Assembly: GCF_020379485.1 (NCBI RefSeq)
Contig: NC_063445.1
Coordinates: 57,375,422-57,439,421, forward strand
Origin: Brassica napus
Taxonomy: Eukaryota; Streptophyta; Magnoliopsida; Brassicales; Brassicaceae
Direction of reading: 5' to 3'
DNA length: 64,000 nt
Position 1 is the stretch's first letter; every line of letters begins with the position of its first letter. Both the position numbers and the translations under genes were made by a program. The notes beneath the pieces were generated by a model, which saw only the letters and a program-made list of their open reading frames with translations, was not told where the DNA came from and ran no database searches. Positions 34,510 to 45,115 of the stretch are shown one piece after another.

Positions 34510-35906
34510 ATGAAATCAATATATATGGGAAAAAAACAAAGAGGAGAGAGGTGAGAGAAAGTTTTTCTCGAGTCTCTTTTCCCCCAAATCTCAGTCTTCT
34601 CGACCTCACCGTCTGAACCTCGTCTCCGGTGGCCGGCGGTGGTCGTTAGTCGTCGGTCGCCACCCCAAATCGCTCCCTCTGTCCATCCTCAGCCCTGTCG
34701 AGCTCTGTTTTCCCCACCTCCTCCTTGCTTCATCATCTCTGGTTTTTCGCTTGGATACCGGCCGGATCCGGCGAATCAAAAGGATTTCTAGGTGCATACC
34801 CAGTCTCTCCGGAGTGATGGCGAGATTCGTGGATGCTCAGAACTCTTCAGGAGGCGCCGTTTCGAAAGCAGATCTAGGGTTTGGCTTTCGGTGGATCTGA
34901 GTCAGTTTCACCTTGGAGGATTCGCCGGAGCTTCGCTGCCGCTGCGTCTCCGGTCAGCCTCGCTGCCTCCTCTGTCTACCCATGTCTCTGTCTTCGGTTG
35001 CTCTAGCAAGAACTTTCCCGTGTAGATCTTCGGGTCTAAGACGAAAAGCAATGTTTTGAGGGCTTCGTCGGAGACTTCTTTTCCTTTCTGTCTTCTCAAC
35101 AACTACCATGGCGTCTGATGGTCTCGGGTCCTTGGGTGGTTCGAGATAGCTCAGGGATTTCAGTTCTCTGCTTTGTCTCTGCCTTCTGTCGGTTCCCTCA
35201 TCTTCTCGCCTGCTGATGGGAGCTCAAACCTCCCCCGATTTACAAGTTTCAGAAAGAATTTGACTTCCACTTCCTGCCCTTTTCGAAGCTAAGCTGCCAG
35301 ATCTTTTAGTGCTCTGCTTGTTTGTCGGGACCGGAGTCGAGCCGTATAACCTCCGCTTCCGCCAGCTTGTATCTCACCCGTGCTTATCTGCTGGCGTCTT
35401 CGCTTCGGTTTGGATTTCTCAGGGAGTTGGTCTTCTCGTTTTCTGGAGTAAGCTTCGTCTGGAGTGGACTTCGCTGGTTGTGATGGCCGGACCAGGACTT
35501 AGTCAACCCTGCTTCGCCTGTCCTCCTTTCGGAGTCGCCTTTGGGACGGTCTGCGGTGCCTCAGACCGTTCTCCGGTTGTGAACTCTAATGATCGCCTCT
35601 CTTGTTACAGGTTTCCGGTTGCAAGATCAAGTTGTGGTCTCCTGATACTCAATGGTTGCTAGGAATTCGTACTCTGCAAAACTTTAGTCATGTGTCTTGA
35701 GAATGTGGCTAAACCTTAGTTTGTTTTAGAGAGTCTTTTTACTTTTTTTTGTGGCTTTCTCTAACACATTTGCTTTAACTAGCACTTTAGATTTCTAGGA
35801 TTTGATTTCTTCAAACTCTTGTAATCTCTCTGTATCATTACCAGTTAATGAAATTCACATACTTAACAAAAAAAAAAAAAAAAAAAAAAATGAAATCAAT
35901 ATATAT
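34510..35906 (+). mobile_element. Poly(A) retroposon with 17 bp target-site duplication
   Basis: ATGAAATCAATATATAT at 34510-34526 and 35890-35906 flanks about 1.36 kb that begins in a GAGAGAG-rich leader and ends TACTTAAC(A)n (A-run about 35868-35889). The interior is GC-rich but broken: its longest + frame (35309-35662) begins at GTG and has no known domain. Its size, TTAATGAAATTCACATACTT-like 3' end and lack of coding capacity suggest a non-autonomous, Sadhu-like or LINE-derived retroposon; the family is not certain. Confidence 0.8.
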
Positions 35907-35924
35907 ATATATATTAAATGAAAT

Positions 35925-35928
<4 letters not shown>

Positions 35929-35963
<35 letters not shown>
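35929..35963. repeat. (AT)n microsatellite
   Basis: About 17 AT units directly after the second copy of the GAAATCAATATAT target repeat. Confidence 0.9.
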
Positions 35964-35969
<6 letters not shown>

Positions 35970-36291
35970 GAGTGAATTACACAATACATGCAAGCTTTTA
36001 ATTAAAATTACAACGGGATATATATTTTATATATATAGCCACTGCAAATCCACATTCGGACTGAGTGCACTTTTAACACATAACGACACTTGTAGTAACA
36101 ATTTTACACCCGAAAAATTGCATAAAACTCATCCAGACATTTATGAATATATATTACACATATATAATGATATTATATATATCTTGGAAAATGAAAAATA
36201 CTTCTCCAAAATATTAAAAAATGAAGGAAATAAAGAAGAAAAAACCTTTAAAGACTTTGTTGTCGTCTCAAACTCAGGGAGATGAATAACT

Positions 36292-37926
36292 TCATCGCTC
36301 ATCAGGCACACGGTCGGACCATGAAACCCGGAAAACCCAGTTAGAGACTGTCTTCTTCCTCAAACTCTTGAGCCTTTCATGGCTGCTTCTTGATATCATC
36401 CGTCCACAGTCTGTCGACTCTACGAATGTTTTGAGTCTCTTCAAGGCCAAATCGAGTGTATCCTCGCTCATATTAGCGAAACAAACCCTAAACCAACCCG
36501 GTTCGGTGCAGTGACACGACGAACCGGGTGAGATGTTTAGTTTCACGTTGTAGACAATCTTTTTCCAGAGGTCAAGCTCAGCTTCGAATGTGTTTGTGTC
36601 CAAGAGGTGTCTCATGTCGACCCAACAGAACAAACCCGCGTTGCTTCGCAGGCAAGTAATCCCTGCGGACTCAATACCAGACACTAGGCGTTTCTGTCTG
36701 GACTTGAGCCGTTTCTGATTCTCCTCGAGGTATTGGCTTGTGAACTTTTTGTCTGAGAGCAATGCAGAGAGAAGGTATTGAGTCTGAGAAGAAACAAGAC
36801 CGAAACTCGACATTTTTGTCGCGGCGGAAACGATCATGTCGTCGTTGGAGTAGATGGCTCCCACGCGGAAACCAGGAAGCCCTAGATCCTTGGAAAGGCT
36901 ATAAACGACGTGGACTCTTTTAGAAACCTCGGTGTTTTCGAGTTTCTTGTCTTTCAAGACATCCATCACGCTTATGAACTGTTCAAACCCGAACATAGTG
37001 CCTGAGTAGATCTCGTCGCTGATGAGATGAATGTTCTTGGAAGAGATGAAGTCAACGAGAAGGTTAAGTTCACGTCTAGTCAACGCAGTGCCAAGTGGGT
37101 TTGATGGATTCGTGACAAGAACTCCTTTGACTTTGAGATCAAGTTTGTGGGCTTGTTGGTAAGCTTGTTGAAGAGCTGCTTCCGTGATTTGGAAGCCATT
37201 GGAGCTTGAGCAGTGAATCGGCACGATCTCAGCTCCAGTTCTCCATTTAAGATCTCTATCAAATCTGTAATCATTAAAAAGCCAAAGCGTAAGCAAGAGA
37301 GTTTTAATGAGTTTACTTGGAACCCAAGTAAAGTGGAGCTAGGGTTAGTATTGTAACTTACCCAGGATAGTAAGGAGTAGGCAAAAGGAAAGCATCGCCA
37401 GGCTCAGCGAGACAAAACATGAGTGTCTCGTTCGCTGAGGTCGAACCAGCGGCTAAAACAATCTTTTTGGGATCAAATGTGACTCTGTTTCCTCTTATCT
37501 CTTCCATGAACTCAGCCATAGCCTATTAAAAAAAAAAGAGAAAATACATACGTTCATGAGAATTGAGAAAACAATTTCATTACTTGGTATACAAGTTATT
37601 AGGTTTATGTCTTTTATCCAATTTAAAGAAAACAAAATGAAGCTTACTTTTTTGAATTCAGGCATGCCGTGATAGTCTTGAAAGAGAGCAAGCTCTCTGA
37701 AAATGGATTGACCGTTCCTCTTGAGACTAGCTGCGTCTGGGTTCTTAGCTAACCATGACTCGATGAGATCGAAACATAGCTGATTTTCGGCAAGACCCAT
37801 CTGGATCATCCCATTAGGGTTCTTGATCTCATCGTAAGGATTCTTCTCGTACTCTTCCCATCCCAAGAAGTAGGATGAGTCTTGTCCATGACCATTGCTT
37901 GTCACTTTTGTTGAAAGCTGTTTCAT
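36292..37926 (-). CDS. ACS5: 1-aminocyclopropane-1-carboxylate synthase, ACS5-like
   Basis: Three exons on the - strand, 37926-37648, 37522-37362 and 37264-36292, with GT-AG introns; 470 aa, the length I recall for Arabidopsis ACS5. A PLP-dependent class I aminotransferase-fold enzyme that converts S-adenosylmethionine to ACC, the committed step of ethylene synthesis, in the cytosol. The [13 protein letters not shown] segment is in exon 1. The PLP-binding lysine lies in [14 protein letters not shown] at about residue 272. The C-terminus carries the RLKSLRKK kinase-type site and a [15 protein letters not shown] tail. This makes it a type-2 ACS with the TOE motif, through which ETO1/EOL BTB-E3 adaptors trigger turnover. 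The tail has Ser where I recall Thr in Arabidopsis ACS5. A long CT repeat sits in its leader. Confidence 0.96.
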
Positions 37927-37970
37927 TTTCCTGATTTTATGTCAAGAAATTTTGGTCGAAGAAAGAATGA

Positions 37971-37975
<5 letters not shown>

Positions 37976-38047
<72 letters not shown>
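37976..38047 (-). repeat. (CT)n microsatellite in the ACS5 leader
   Basis: About 36 GA units on the + strand, which read as CT in the sense of ACS5. It begins 50 nt upstream of the ATG and lies inside the inferred 5' UTR. Expansion or contraction could affect expression. Confidence 0.9.
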
Positions 38048-38049
<2 letters not shown>

Positions 38050-38128
38050 AAAAAAAGAGATCTTGGTTTAGGGTTTAAGCTGGTGAAGAGTGAGATGTGT
38101 TTGAAGAATCAATGGGTATGTTGAGGGA

Positions 38129-38138
38129 TATATATAGA
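38129..38138 (-). promoter_or_regulatory. Putative TATA box of ACS5-like gene
   Basis: CTATATATAT on the - strand, about 205 bp upstream of the ATG. It implies a leader of about 170 nt that contains the CT repeat. Confidence 0.5.
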
Positions 38139-39351
38139 TAACAATCTTACGACATTTTATCCCAAAAAATAAAAAAGTGTGAAAAAAGAATCAGAAACTA
38201 GACACTCTTTTGACCGCCCAGACATTAACACATTTTTAGTAAATTTTCGTTAAGACATGTGAGACAATTTATTTTATTGTATTTTATTACGACTCTTAAC
38301 AATCATTCAGCTATTATTTGATGAGAATTGATGTTCAATATATTGCAATATAGAGCTTTATACTATATGAAAATAAGAGTGACCATTATTGAACTTCTAT
38401 TTATTATTGCATTCACACATACGGCGATAAATCTTAGTATTGGTTTTATTCAGAAAGTTCAATTATACATACACACAAAATTAAATGACAGAATTTGAGC
38501 TAAGTTCCCTGATTAATTTGTTCGTTTCCTAGGATTTGAGTATTAAATAATTTTAATAGGGATAAGAAATAAAACAATAATATATTATTAAATGATTAGC
38601 CTTTACGCGTTTCCGTCACCGCCGGACCGTCCTTGTTATGACCATCATTTAGGGACCAAATATGCCAATTAAAAAAGCAAACTCATATGCCATATATAAA
38701 TGGTTTAATTATAAAAATCGAATTACTATTATTTTATTTTTTTGTTGTTATGGTAATAACAACAGAATCCCGCTCAATGGAGGTAGATATCAACTCACGA
38801 AACTAATATGCAGTCTACGTACCCTTTCTTCAATATTGTTTGTTGTCTTTTTCCAGTACTAATGACTTGTAAATCAACTACTAAATACAGATGGTAAAAC
38901 TATCAGATATCATTTCTACGAATATTGTGACATAACACAAAATTTTCTTATCAAAACCTGTAACTAATGTCAACAGAGTTATATAAATATTAATAAAATA
39001 AAATAAAAAGTGGTAAACGTAAAATTAGAAAGCAAGGAAAATAACATACAAGAAAAAGGAAGAGAGACAAGTGGGGATCAAAAGTAATGCTCATGAATCG
39101 CTTGAAGAAATCGTATTGTCTCATTAAGTTGATCGTGTATACGTATGCATGTACGTATATATATACATCTAAAATACATATATTTATACTGAAGATGGTA
39201 AGTCAAATAGGACCATTTATGCTCCCTAAACTAGCAGTCCTAAATAAGTTGGTCCGCCATTAATTTTTTCTCCGGTCATATTGACATCGACTTGTCAATT
39301 TGGTGGGATCATTTTCATGCAATGCAAGTATACATTTTTCACGACTAGCAT

Positions 39352-39392
39352 GATCGACGTATTTTTTTTTTTTTGAGCAAAGATCGACGTAT
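39352..39392 (-). mobile_element. Retroposon-tail micro-insertion
   Basis: GATCGACGTAT (11 bp) at 39352-39362 and 39382-39392 flanks TTTGCTC(A)12 on the - strand. Confidence 0.65.
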
Positions 39393-39624
39393 ATATGTAC
39401 TAATGTATATCAATAGAAGTATATAACAAAGTATGACGTTTTAGCATAAATCTGTAGATCAATCAGATTCCAATTTTGAGTGTAAACATGGACTTGTATA
39501 TATTGAGCCACATTGTTGCATATTTCGATAACCAACGAAGTTGATGATTCTGGGATGGTAACCATGGAAAAGTGTATGACCAGAAGAAGACTATATATTT
39601 AAAATAAATTTATCTCTGGTTGGA

Positions 39625-39660
39625 AGAAGGAATTAATGTCTTCATCAAAAAGAAGGAATT
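39625..39660 (+). mobile_element. Possible tail micro-insertion
   Basis: AGAAGGAATT (10 bp) at 39625-39634 and 39651-39660 flanks AATGTCTTCATC(A)4. The A-run is short, so this could be an unrelated small duplication. Confidence 0.35.
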
Positions 39661-40591
39661 TATATTTTTATATGTGGTTTTTATTGAACTTATTTTCATC
39701 CCGCATATATGAATTTAAGAAATTGAAAAGCATATCTTTCAACTGTTTTTCTGAAGAAGAAAAAAAAAAGCACAAGTAGGTTGCGGAACGAGTTATTCAA
39801 ACATGGGATTTAAAATGGTGATCTATTAATTTGGACATAGGTTAATATGATTACTTAATATTTAATCAATCTAGTTGCGTTAAATTTAACAAACAAAATC
39901 AGGTGGACGAGATCAAGGCAATGCTGGTAGGCTGGTAGCCGCTGGTTTATATAACTTATCCCCCAGATTTTCAAGCGACGTTGTTCGATTTAAGTTTGAC
40001 TCCAACGATCAACTAACTTAACTGAATATTCTTTGGTAGGTATTATATAGTGGTTATTGTTTCTCTAAAATAATAAAACCCTCAACGTCAAGAAACGTTA
40101 TCTTATAGCAATATTTAAGATACATTTAAAAAAAAATAATGAATGAGACATTGCGATTTTCTCAAATTATTTTTCAAGATTTCATAAATCTCAAACTGAT
40201 TTGATTGGTGCGGCCAAAATGGGTCCTTGAATAACAACTTCTAATAATGATAAAAATAAAAAGCAAAACGACCCATTGAAACTAGCATGTGAAATCATCA
40301 TACTGATGATGATGAAGCCATATATTTCGGTATTTATCATCTGAGTCTTGATTGCGTTTCCTGAAACTACCAAAAGATATCATATCAACTGATAAATGCA
40401 ATCATATAATTAATATCACATAATAGTTTTACATTTAAAATTAATTTTAAAAATCAAATAAGAACATATTTTTATTATATATCATTAAAAATAGAGTTGT
40501 TAGATTTTTATATTATAGATTATTATATTAGAAGAAAGGGAATATGGGAGAATAATATTATCTCAACAATTTGTTTGATGAATTCAAGTTT

Positions 40592-40643
40592 AATCAAAAC
40601 AAGTACTGGTGTTTCAAAAAAAAAAAAATCAAAACAAGTACTG
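40592..40643 (+). mobile_element. Retroposon-tail micro-insertion
   Basis: AATCAAAACAAGTACTG (17 bp) at 40592-40608 and 40627-40643 flanks GTGTTTC(A)11. Confidence 0.7.
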
Positions 40644-41142
40644 TAAATTATTTTTGAACAAATCATAATCTGATATTTTGATAAATAATCGTGATGATAC
40701 TTCTTTAAAAAATATATATGAAGAAAAAAAAGAACCTAAAGTTTGAACTGTATGTAGTATATGGAATTTTTTCTCTAAATTTATTTGAGCTGGTTATAGA
40801 TATCAGATAGAAAAAAATTATGTATATATTTGTCTTATATTTAAATGTTTTATAAAATAAGAAAAAAGTTTAAAAATAAGAGAGGAGGTAGAGACGTGAG
40901 GGAGGCACATGGAGATGCAGTAGAAATAGGGTTGAAGAATGCATGTGAACAGTATAGGTTATAAGACCCTACCCACCCCCAAATCCCTACATCAAACAAC
41001 AACATTTTGTGACAACCATCGTGATCTTTCTTCCTTCCATTTTTGTTTTAGTTAATAGCCACTACTCATGTTCCAAAAATTGAAAACGTGGGTCCCATAA
41101 AACTCTCAAAACCTGATATGTGTTTTGTATATTTGAATGTTT

Positions 41143-42790
41143 TAGAGCATCATTATCCCAAATACTCATTTAGGGTCTCTTAGTTATTTTTTAATAATTT
41201 TAAGCAATAAATGGATGTGAAGAGACTTCGTTAAGAGATCCGAACATTTATGTGTTCCAATGCAAGTCTCTTAATCAAGGGTTTTTAAAAAAAAAATTCA
41301 ATTTTTTTTTAATATCGTATGTTACTAAACATTTTTAATTTCAAAAATATTTTAGTAAAAAACGTTTCACCACAAAACATTTCACCACAAAACATTGCGT
41401 CACAAAAGAAGAAGAAAAACATCAGTTATAATCAAAACCTCTATGTACGAGAGATAAGTGATCCAAGTCCATGAAAGCTAATAATGACTTGTCATGGAGG
41501 ACGGAGAAGCTTGTTCACAGCCGTGTCAAGAACATCCATATTTCTCCTCAGCTGCTTTCTGTAGATTGATTTATCAAGGAATTGTACAACAATTTCCAAC
41601 TAAAACCACAATTAACAAAGCTTTGAGCCAAACATGGTTTGTATTTGTCTCTCTGTGTACAATACTCAACAACATGGTTGACACGCAAAGAACTATATCA
41701 AGGATACAACCGAGCCGCCAGAGTATCAACGCCTTTAATTTCCTCGTTTAATCTGCACATTTGAACCGAAGAAGAACTCGTTCACAAATCACAACCGTGA
41801 GTGTATTTGAAATTTAATTAACCGACGATATGAAGCCACATATTTGGAATTTGGAAACATATTCGGTGTTCGCTACGATAGGTACCTGAGGCAAGAGTTG
41901 ATGTAGCGGTTCCCTTTAGTGGATGCATCTAGAGCTGTAAAATTCACAAAACAAAAGAAAAACAGTTCAAGTTGATTGTTCATTCATTCATACAAAAGAA
42001 AAGCAATGAGTTTTCTCTAACGTTACCGGTTTCCTGAAGGCGTCCAGCTGCATCTCCAAAGCAAGTCATGTGATCAACTGAGCTTCCTGTAGCCTATTAC
42101 ACCATTAGCCACACAAACAAACAACTCTAAGCAAAGAGATCAAAAGCATCAAACTTTGCAATGTTTACATCGGTCCACGGACAACTAGAGATGCGATCAG
42201 ATCATTACAGAGCTCAAAACATGAAGACAAACAAGGGCCCTGATGAAATCTCCTATAACCCAAAAAAATTGGTTCTTTATTCTAACCTCAGAGAGAGTCG
42301 ATCGGAGGGAAACGAAGAGAGACGAGAAGCTCTCCGCGATTGCTTGTGAATCCTCCTCCACCGTAGCAAGTGTTCCCAATATCTCCCCCTGATTCGAAGA
42401 AGACGGCTCCAATCTTCCGCCGCTGGCTTTCTTCAACCCAGATTCCGCATCCACCGTCCGGTCCACATCAACTTCAGCTCCGGCGTCCATTTTCCCAATA
42501 GATAATTCCGGTGGCGTCACCAAACACCCTCTTCGATTCGTCTCTGAAGCAGGCGAATTTTGGGAACCAGAGAGAGAGACAGAACACGAGAGGAAGAACT
42601 TGGTGATCGGTTTTTTTTTTCCTTCTCATCTGAGCACGACCCAATACACACTTACCACGTGTCCTCTAAGGCACGTATCTTCTGATCCTAAATTAAGAGA
42701 CGTTTGTTGTTTTAATTGGCATTTTTCTTTTTCTTTTAATCATTATTTGTCTTAAGAACCAGGCTAAGATACATGGATAACGATGCTCTA
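41143..42790. mobile_element. Inverted-repeat (Pack-type) element enclosing a five-exon gene
   Basis: Ends TAGAGCATCATTATCC (41143-41158) and GGATAACGATGCTCTA (42775-42790), inverted repeats with one mismatch. About 150 bp inside each end looks like ordinary Brassicaceae MITE sequence (a GGGTCTCTTAG/TCTTAAGAACC pair and CCACGTGTCC). The 1.3 kb between them is a complete spliced gene on the - strand (41492-42490). I found no convincing target duplication. The alternative is two separate MITE halves flanking a resident gene by chance. Confidence 0.6.
41492..42490 (-). CDS. Small conserved coiled-coil-like protein, five exons, unnamed family
   Basis: Exons on the - strand: 42490-42287, 42093-42027, 41934-41886, 41752-41708 and 41558-41492. 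All introns are GT-AG and every phase joins, giving 143 aa with no stop. The ATG at 42490 follows GC-rich leader sequence. Residues 1-50 are acidic and low complexity. From about residue 50 the protein is helical, with DSQAIAESFSSLFVSLRSTL, then DHMTCFGDAAGRLQE, then KGNRYINSCLRLNEEIKG, and it ends NKLLRPP. It resembles a conserved small plant protein whose name I cannot give. Size and helical content recall BLOC-1/BORC-type subunits, but that is speculation. It sits entirely between the inverted repeats of the surrounding element. The intact frame suggests either a recent capture or a still-used gene. Confidence 0.7.
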
Positions 42791-43261
42791 AGTGAATCTT
42801 CATTCCAACTGATCTCTCTTGTCTAATTGAGGTTGTAATTCACCTTTTCGGGTGAAACAACGTTTTATAGATTCTTAGTCTCCGTCAAAGTGAAATGTGG
42901 TTCACTATAAGCAAGATTCATGAATTAGAATTATGAAAAAAAAACTTTCTGCTATGATTTCATCCATGGTTTGAATATTTTTACTATGATTCCAATTATT
43001 TTAGACATAATCAGTCACGGTAAATATCCTAAATAAAATATTTGGTAATAAATTTTTGAGAATTATTGTAGTTTCGGTTCAAAATTATTCTGCATGCTAT
43101 TAAAAGAGAAATAAAATATTTGGCTTTTCAATACATTTTTTTTTTTTGAAAAAGGAATTTTTTTGGTTCGAATCATTTCAATACATATTTTGTGACATCT
43201 TATTTGGAATTATAAATTTTACATGTTTCATGAGAGAAGAGAAGGAACGATAAACCAATTG
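42791..43261. other. Short intergenic stretch
   Basis: AT-rich, non-coding, with one tail-type insertion at 43126-43186. Confidence 0.6.
43126..43186 (-). mobile_element. Longer retroposon-tail insertion (39 bp)
   Basis: TTTCAATACAT (11 bp) at 43126-43136 and 43176-43186 flanks 39 bp ending TTCCTTTTTC(A)11 on the - strand. It keeps about 28 bp of element sequence, more than the other tails. Confidence 0.6.
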
Positions 43262-45115
43262 GGTAGGTCTAGGGGTGTCAATATGGGTAAACCAACCCAA
43301 CTCAATCCAAACACAAATGGATTGGGCAGTTTATAGATCATGAGTTAATCCAACCCATTAACTAAATGGATTGGGTTAAACCATAACCCATTTAAATTAA
43401 TGAGTTAGTGGTTTTATTGGGTTGACCCATTAACAATAGTATTAATAAACATAATTTACAAATATTTACTATATCACAATAAGATTACCATCAACTTACT
43501 AACATTTAATAATTAAAAATGCTAATCAAAAATTAGCAAATTATATAATTTTCTTTTCTCAAGTTATATAATATAACTCATCAAAATATTTGAAATAACA
43601 GAAAATCAAATGTCTAGCAAGAAAAACAAGATTGCCTCTCTAGTCTCCACCATTACACATTAACAAGAACTCTCGTCGTTTGATAATAGAACACAAACAA
43701 AAGTCTCTAATTCCAATCGAGCCACTTCATCGTTTCATTCACTTCCCTTGTTATGTCTGCCCATTGTTTTCACCTGAAACACAAAATCAACCATTTGAGT
43801 GCAAACTCATATCTTAAAATATCTTAGAAGAAATACAACATTAAAAGAACCAATTTCTAGTGTAACACTTATAATCTGGATTCAAGTAACTAAGATAATC
43901 TCTAAGTTCTTCATATTCAACAGAAAGGAAAGGAAGATTATGTCTAATAATCACTCGACTAAACTTTTCCCTAGAAACTTTATCATCAAACTTCCTTTCC
44001 TTTCTAACATCCAAACTATTTGAGCATTTCTCAGCATGACGTTTCAAATTAGATGTTCCACTAGTTGGCAACCACACATAGTTCTTTGGACACTTTTTAC
44101 AATATGCTCTCTCTTGGCCATTCTCATCTTTTTCTATTGTAAAATAATCCCAAGCAGTTGATCTCTTAGTTCTTTTTGAATGATTAGAACTTACTAGAGC
44201 TATTTGTGATGCACTTGTGGATGATTGGCCACCACTGTTTAGAAGATCTTCTTCATTATTCATCATCTTTGTTGACACCTTGCTGCTACAAGTGTTCCAC
44301 AAACACGCAAAGGCTGGTGATACCTGTCAACATAAAGAAAGTCTATTAGTACTATGAAGAGACAGAGTCAAAGAATACTCTTCCAGCCACAAATAAAATA
44401 AAGCTTGAAAGTCTACAATTTTTTTCTTCATAAACTAGTCAAAATCTGAATTTCAACAAAGACAACAGATGGAGAAGAACATAAACTGTGATTCCATGAA
44501 CTCCCAATAGAGCAAAAAGCATTTTCCAATAAGAAAATATCAAACCAGAAACTATATCATACGCATGATCAAAGAAACCATCTTAAGCCATGAGAGTCGA
44601 AACTCAAATACAATCCATAAGATAGAAACCCTCTTGACTAATGAGTTTGTCGATAGATTCAAACCCATAAAAATCCACTTCAGTTAATCCCAAATCATCA
44701 AAATCAGTGACCCATAAAGCCAAATTGAAGAAAAATAGAGTTCGACTCACAAGGAAGATGAGTTGCTTTGTTGTGATTGATAACCCAAAATCAATGACCC
44801 AAAAGGTGTGAATCGATGTCGTGATCGATGATGAAGGTCTAGCGAGATCGAAAAAGAGAGATCAAGTCTCGTGAGATAAGAAAAAAGGGAGAGAAAGACG
44901 AAGAGAAACAACGTGTATGAAAAAATTGGTTTGGATTGGATAACCCATAAACCCATTTTGATCCAAACCAATATTAATCCAACTCACTAAACCCACTAAC
45001 CCATAAAAACCATTAATCCATTAAGATCCAAATTATTAACTCATTAGAACCATGGGTTGGTTTGGCTTGAATCAATCCATTAATCACAACCCATTTTGAC
45101 ACCCCTAGGTAGGTC
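43262..45115 (-). mobile_element. hAT-superfamily DNA transposon, non-autonomous
   Basis: An 8 bp duplication GGTAGGTC (43262-43269 and 45108-45115) flanks a 1838 bp element with ends TAGGGGTGTCAATATGGG and, inverted, TAGGGGTGTCAAAATGGG. The outer 150-200 bp on both sides are full of AACCCAT/ATGGGTT words, the subterminal motifs typical of hAT elements. It encodes a BED-finger fragment but no hATC dimerisation domain, so it cannot move unaided. Confidence 0.92.
43841..44266 (-). CDS. BED zinc-finger N-terminal fragment of a hAT transposase
   Basis: About 141 aa from the first ATG (44266). A Ser-rich start leads into a BED finger: WDYFTIEKDENGQERAYC, then C-x2-C (CKKC), then HAEKC, with the LKRH helix. 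It continues into about 40 residues that include LPFLSVEYEELRDYL, the segment that usually joins the finger to the transposase core, and then stops. Catalytic RNase H-fold residues and the hATC domain are absent. It could act as a DNA-binding remnant that competes for transposon ends, or simply be debris. Confidence 0.75.
   Translation of the reverse strand: MMNNEEDLLNSGGQSSTSASQIALVSSNHSKRTKRSTAWDYFTIEKDENGQERAYCKKCPKNYVWLPTSGTSNLKRHAEKCSNSLDVRKERKFDDKVSREKFSRVIIRHNLPFLSVEYEELRDYLSYLNPDYKCYTRNWFF

Larger units (their letters stand above)
38139..41142. other. Intergenic, no gene supported
   Basis: AT-rich DNA upstream of ACS5. It holds three tail-type insertions (39352-39392, a weaker one at 39625-39660, and 40592-40643). 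Confidence 0.6.

Noticed and set aside
35309..35662. 117-codon ORF inside the 34.5-35.9 kb retroposon
   Set aside because: It starts at GTG, has no recognisable domain and is not in a conserved position of the element.
41494..41751. 85-codon + strand ORF
   Set aside because: Antisense shadow of the last exons and intron of the five-exon gene on the - strand.
43126..43186. GGTTCGAATC in this insert as a SINE B box
   Set aside because: It lies on the strand opposite to the poly(A), the wrong orientation for a SINE.
43841..44023. Frame of 74 codons on the + strand over the BED-finger fragment
   Set aside because: Shadow of the - strand hAT ORF; no motif of its own.
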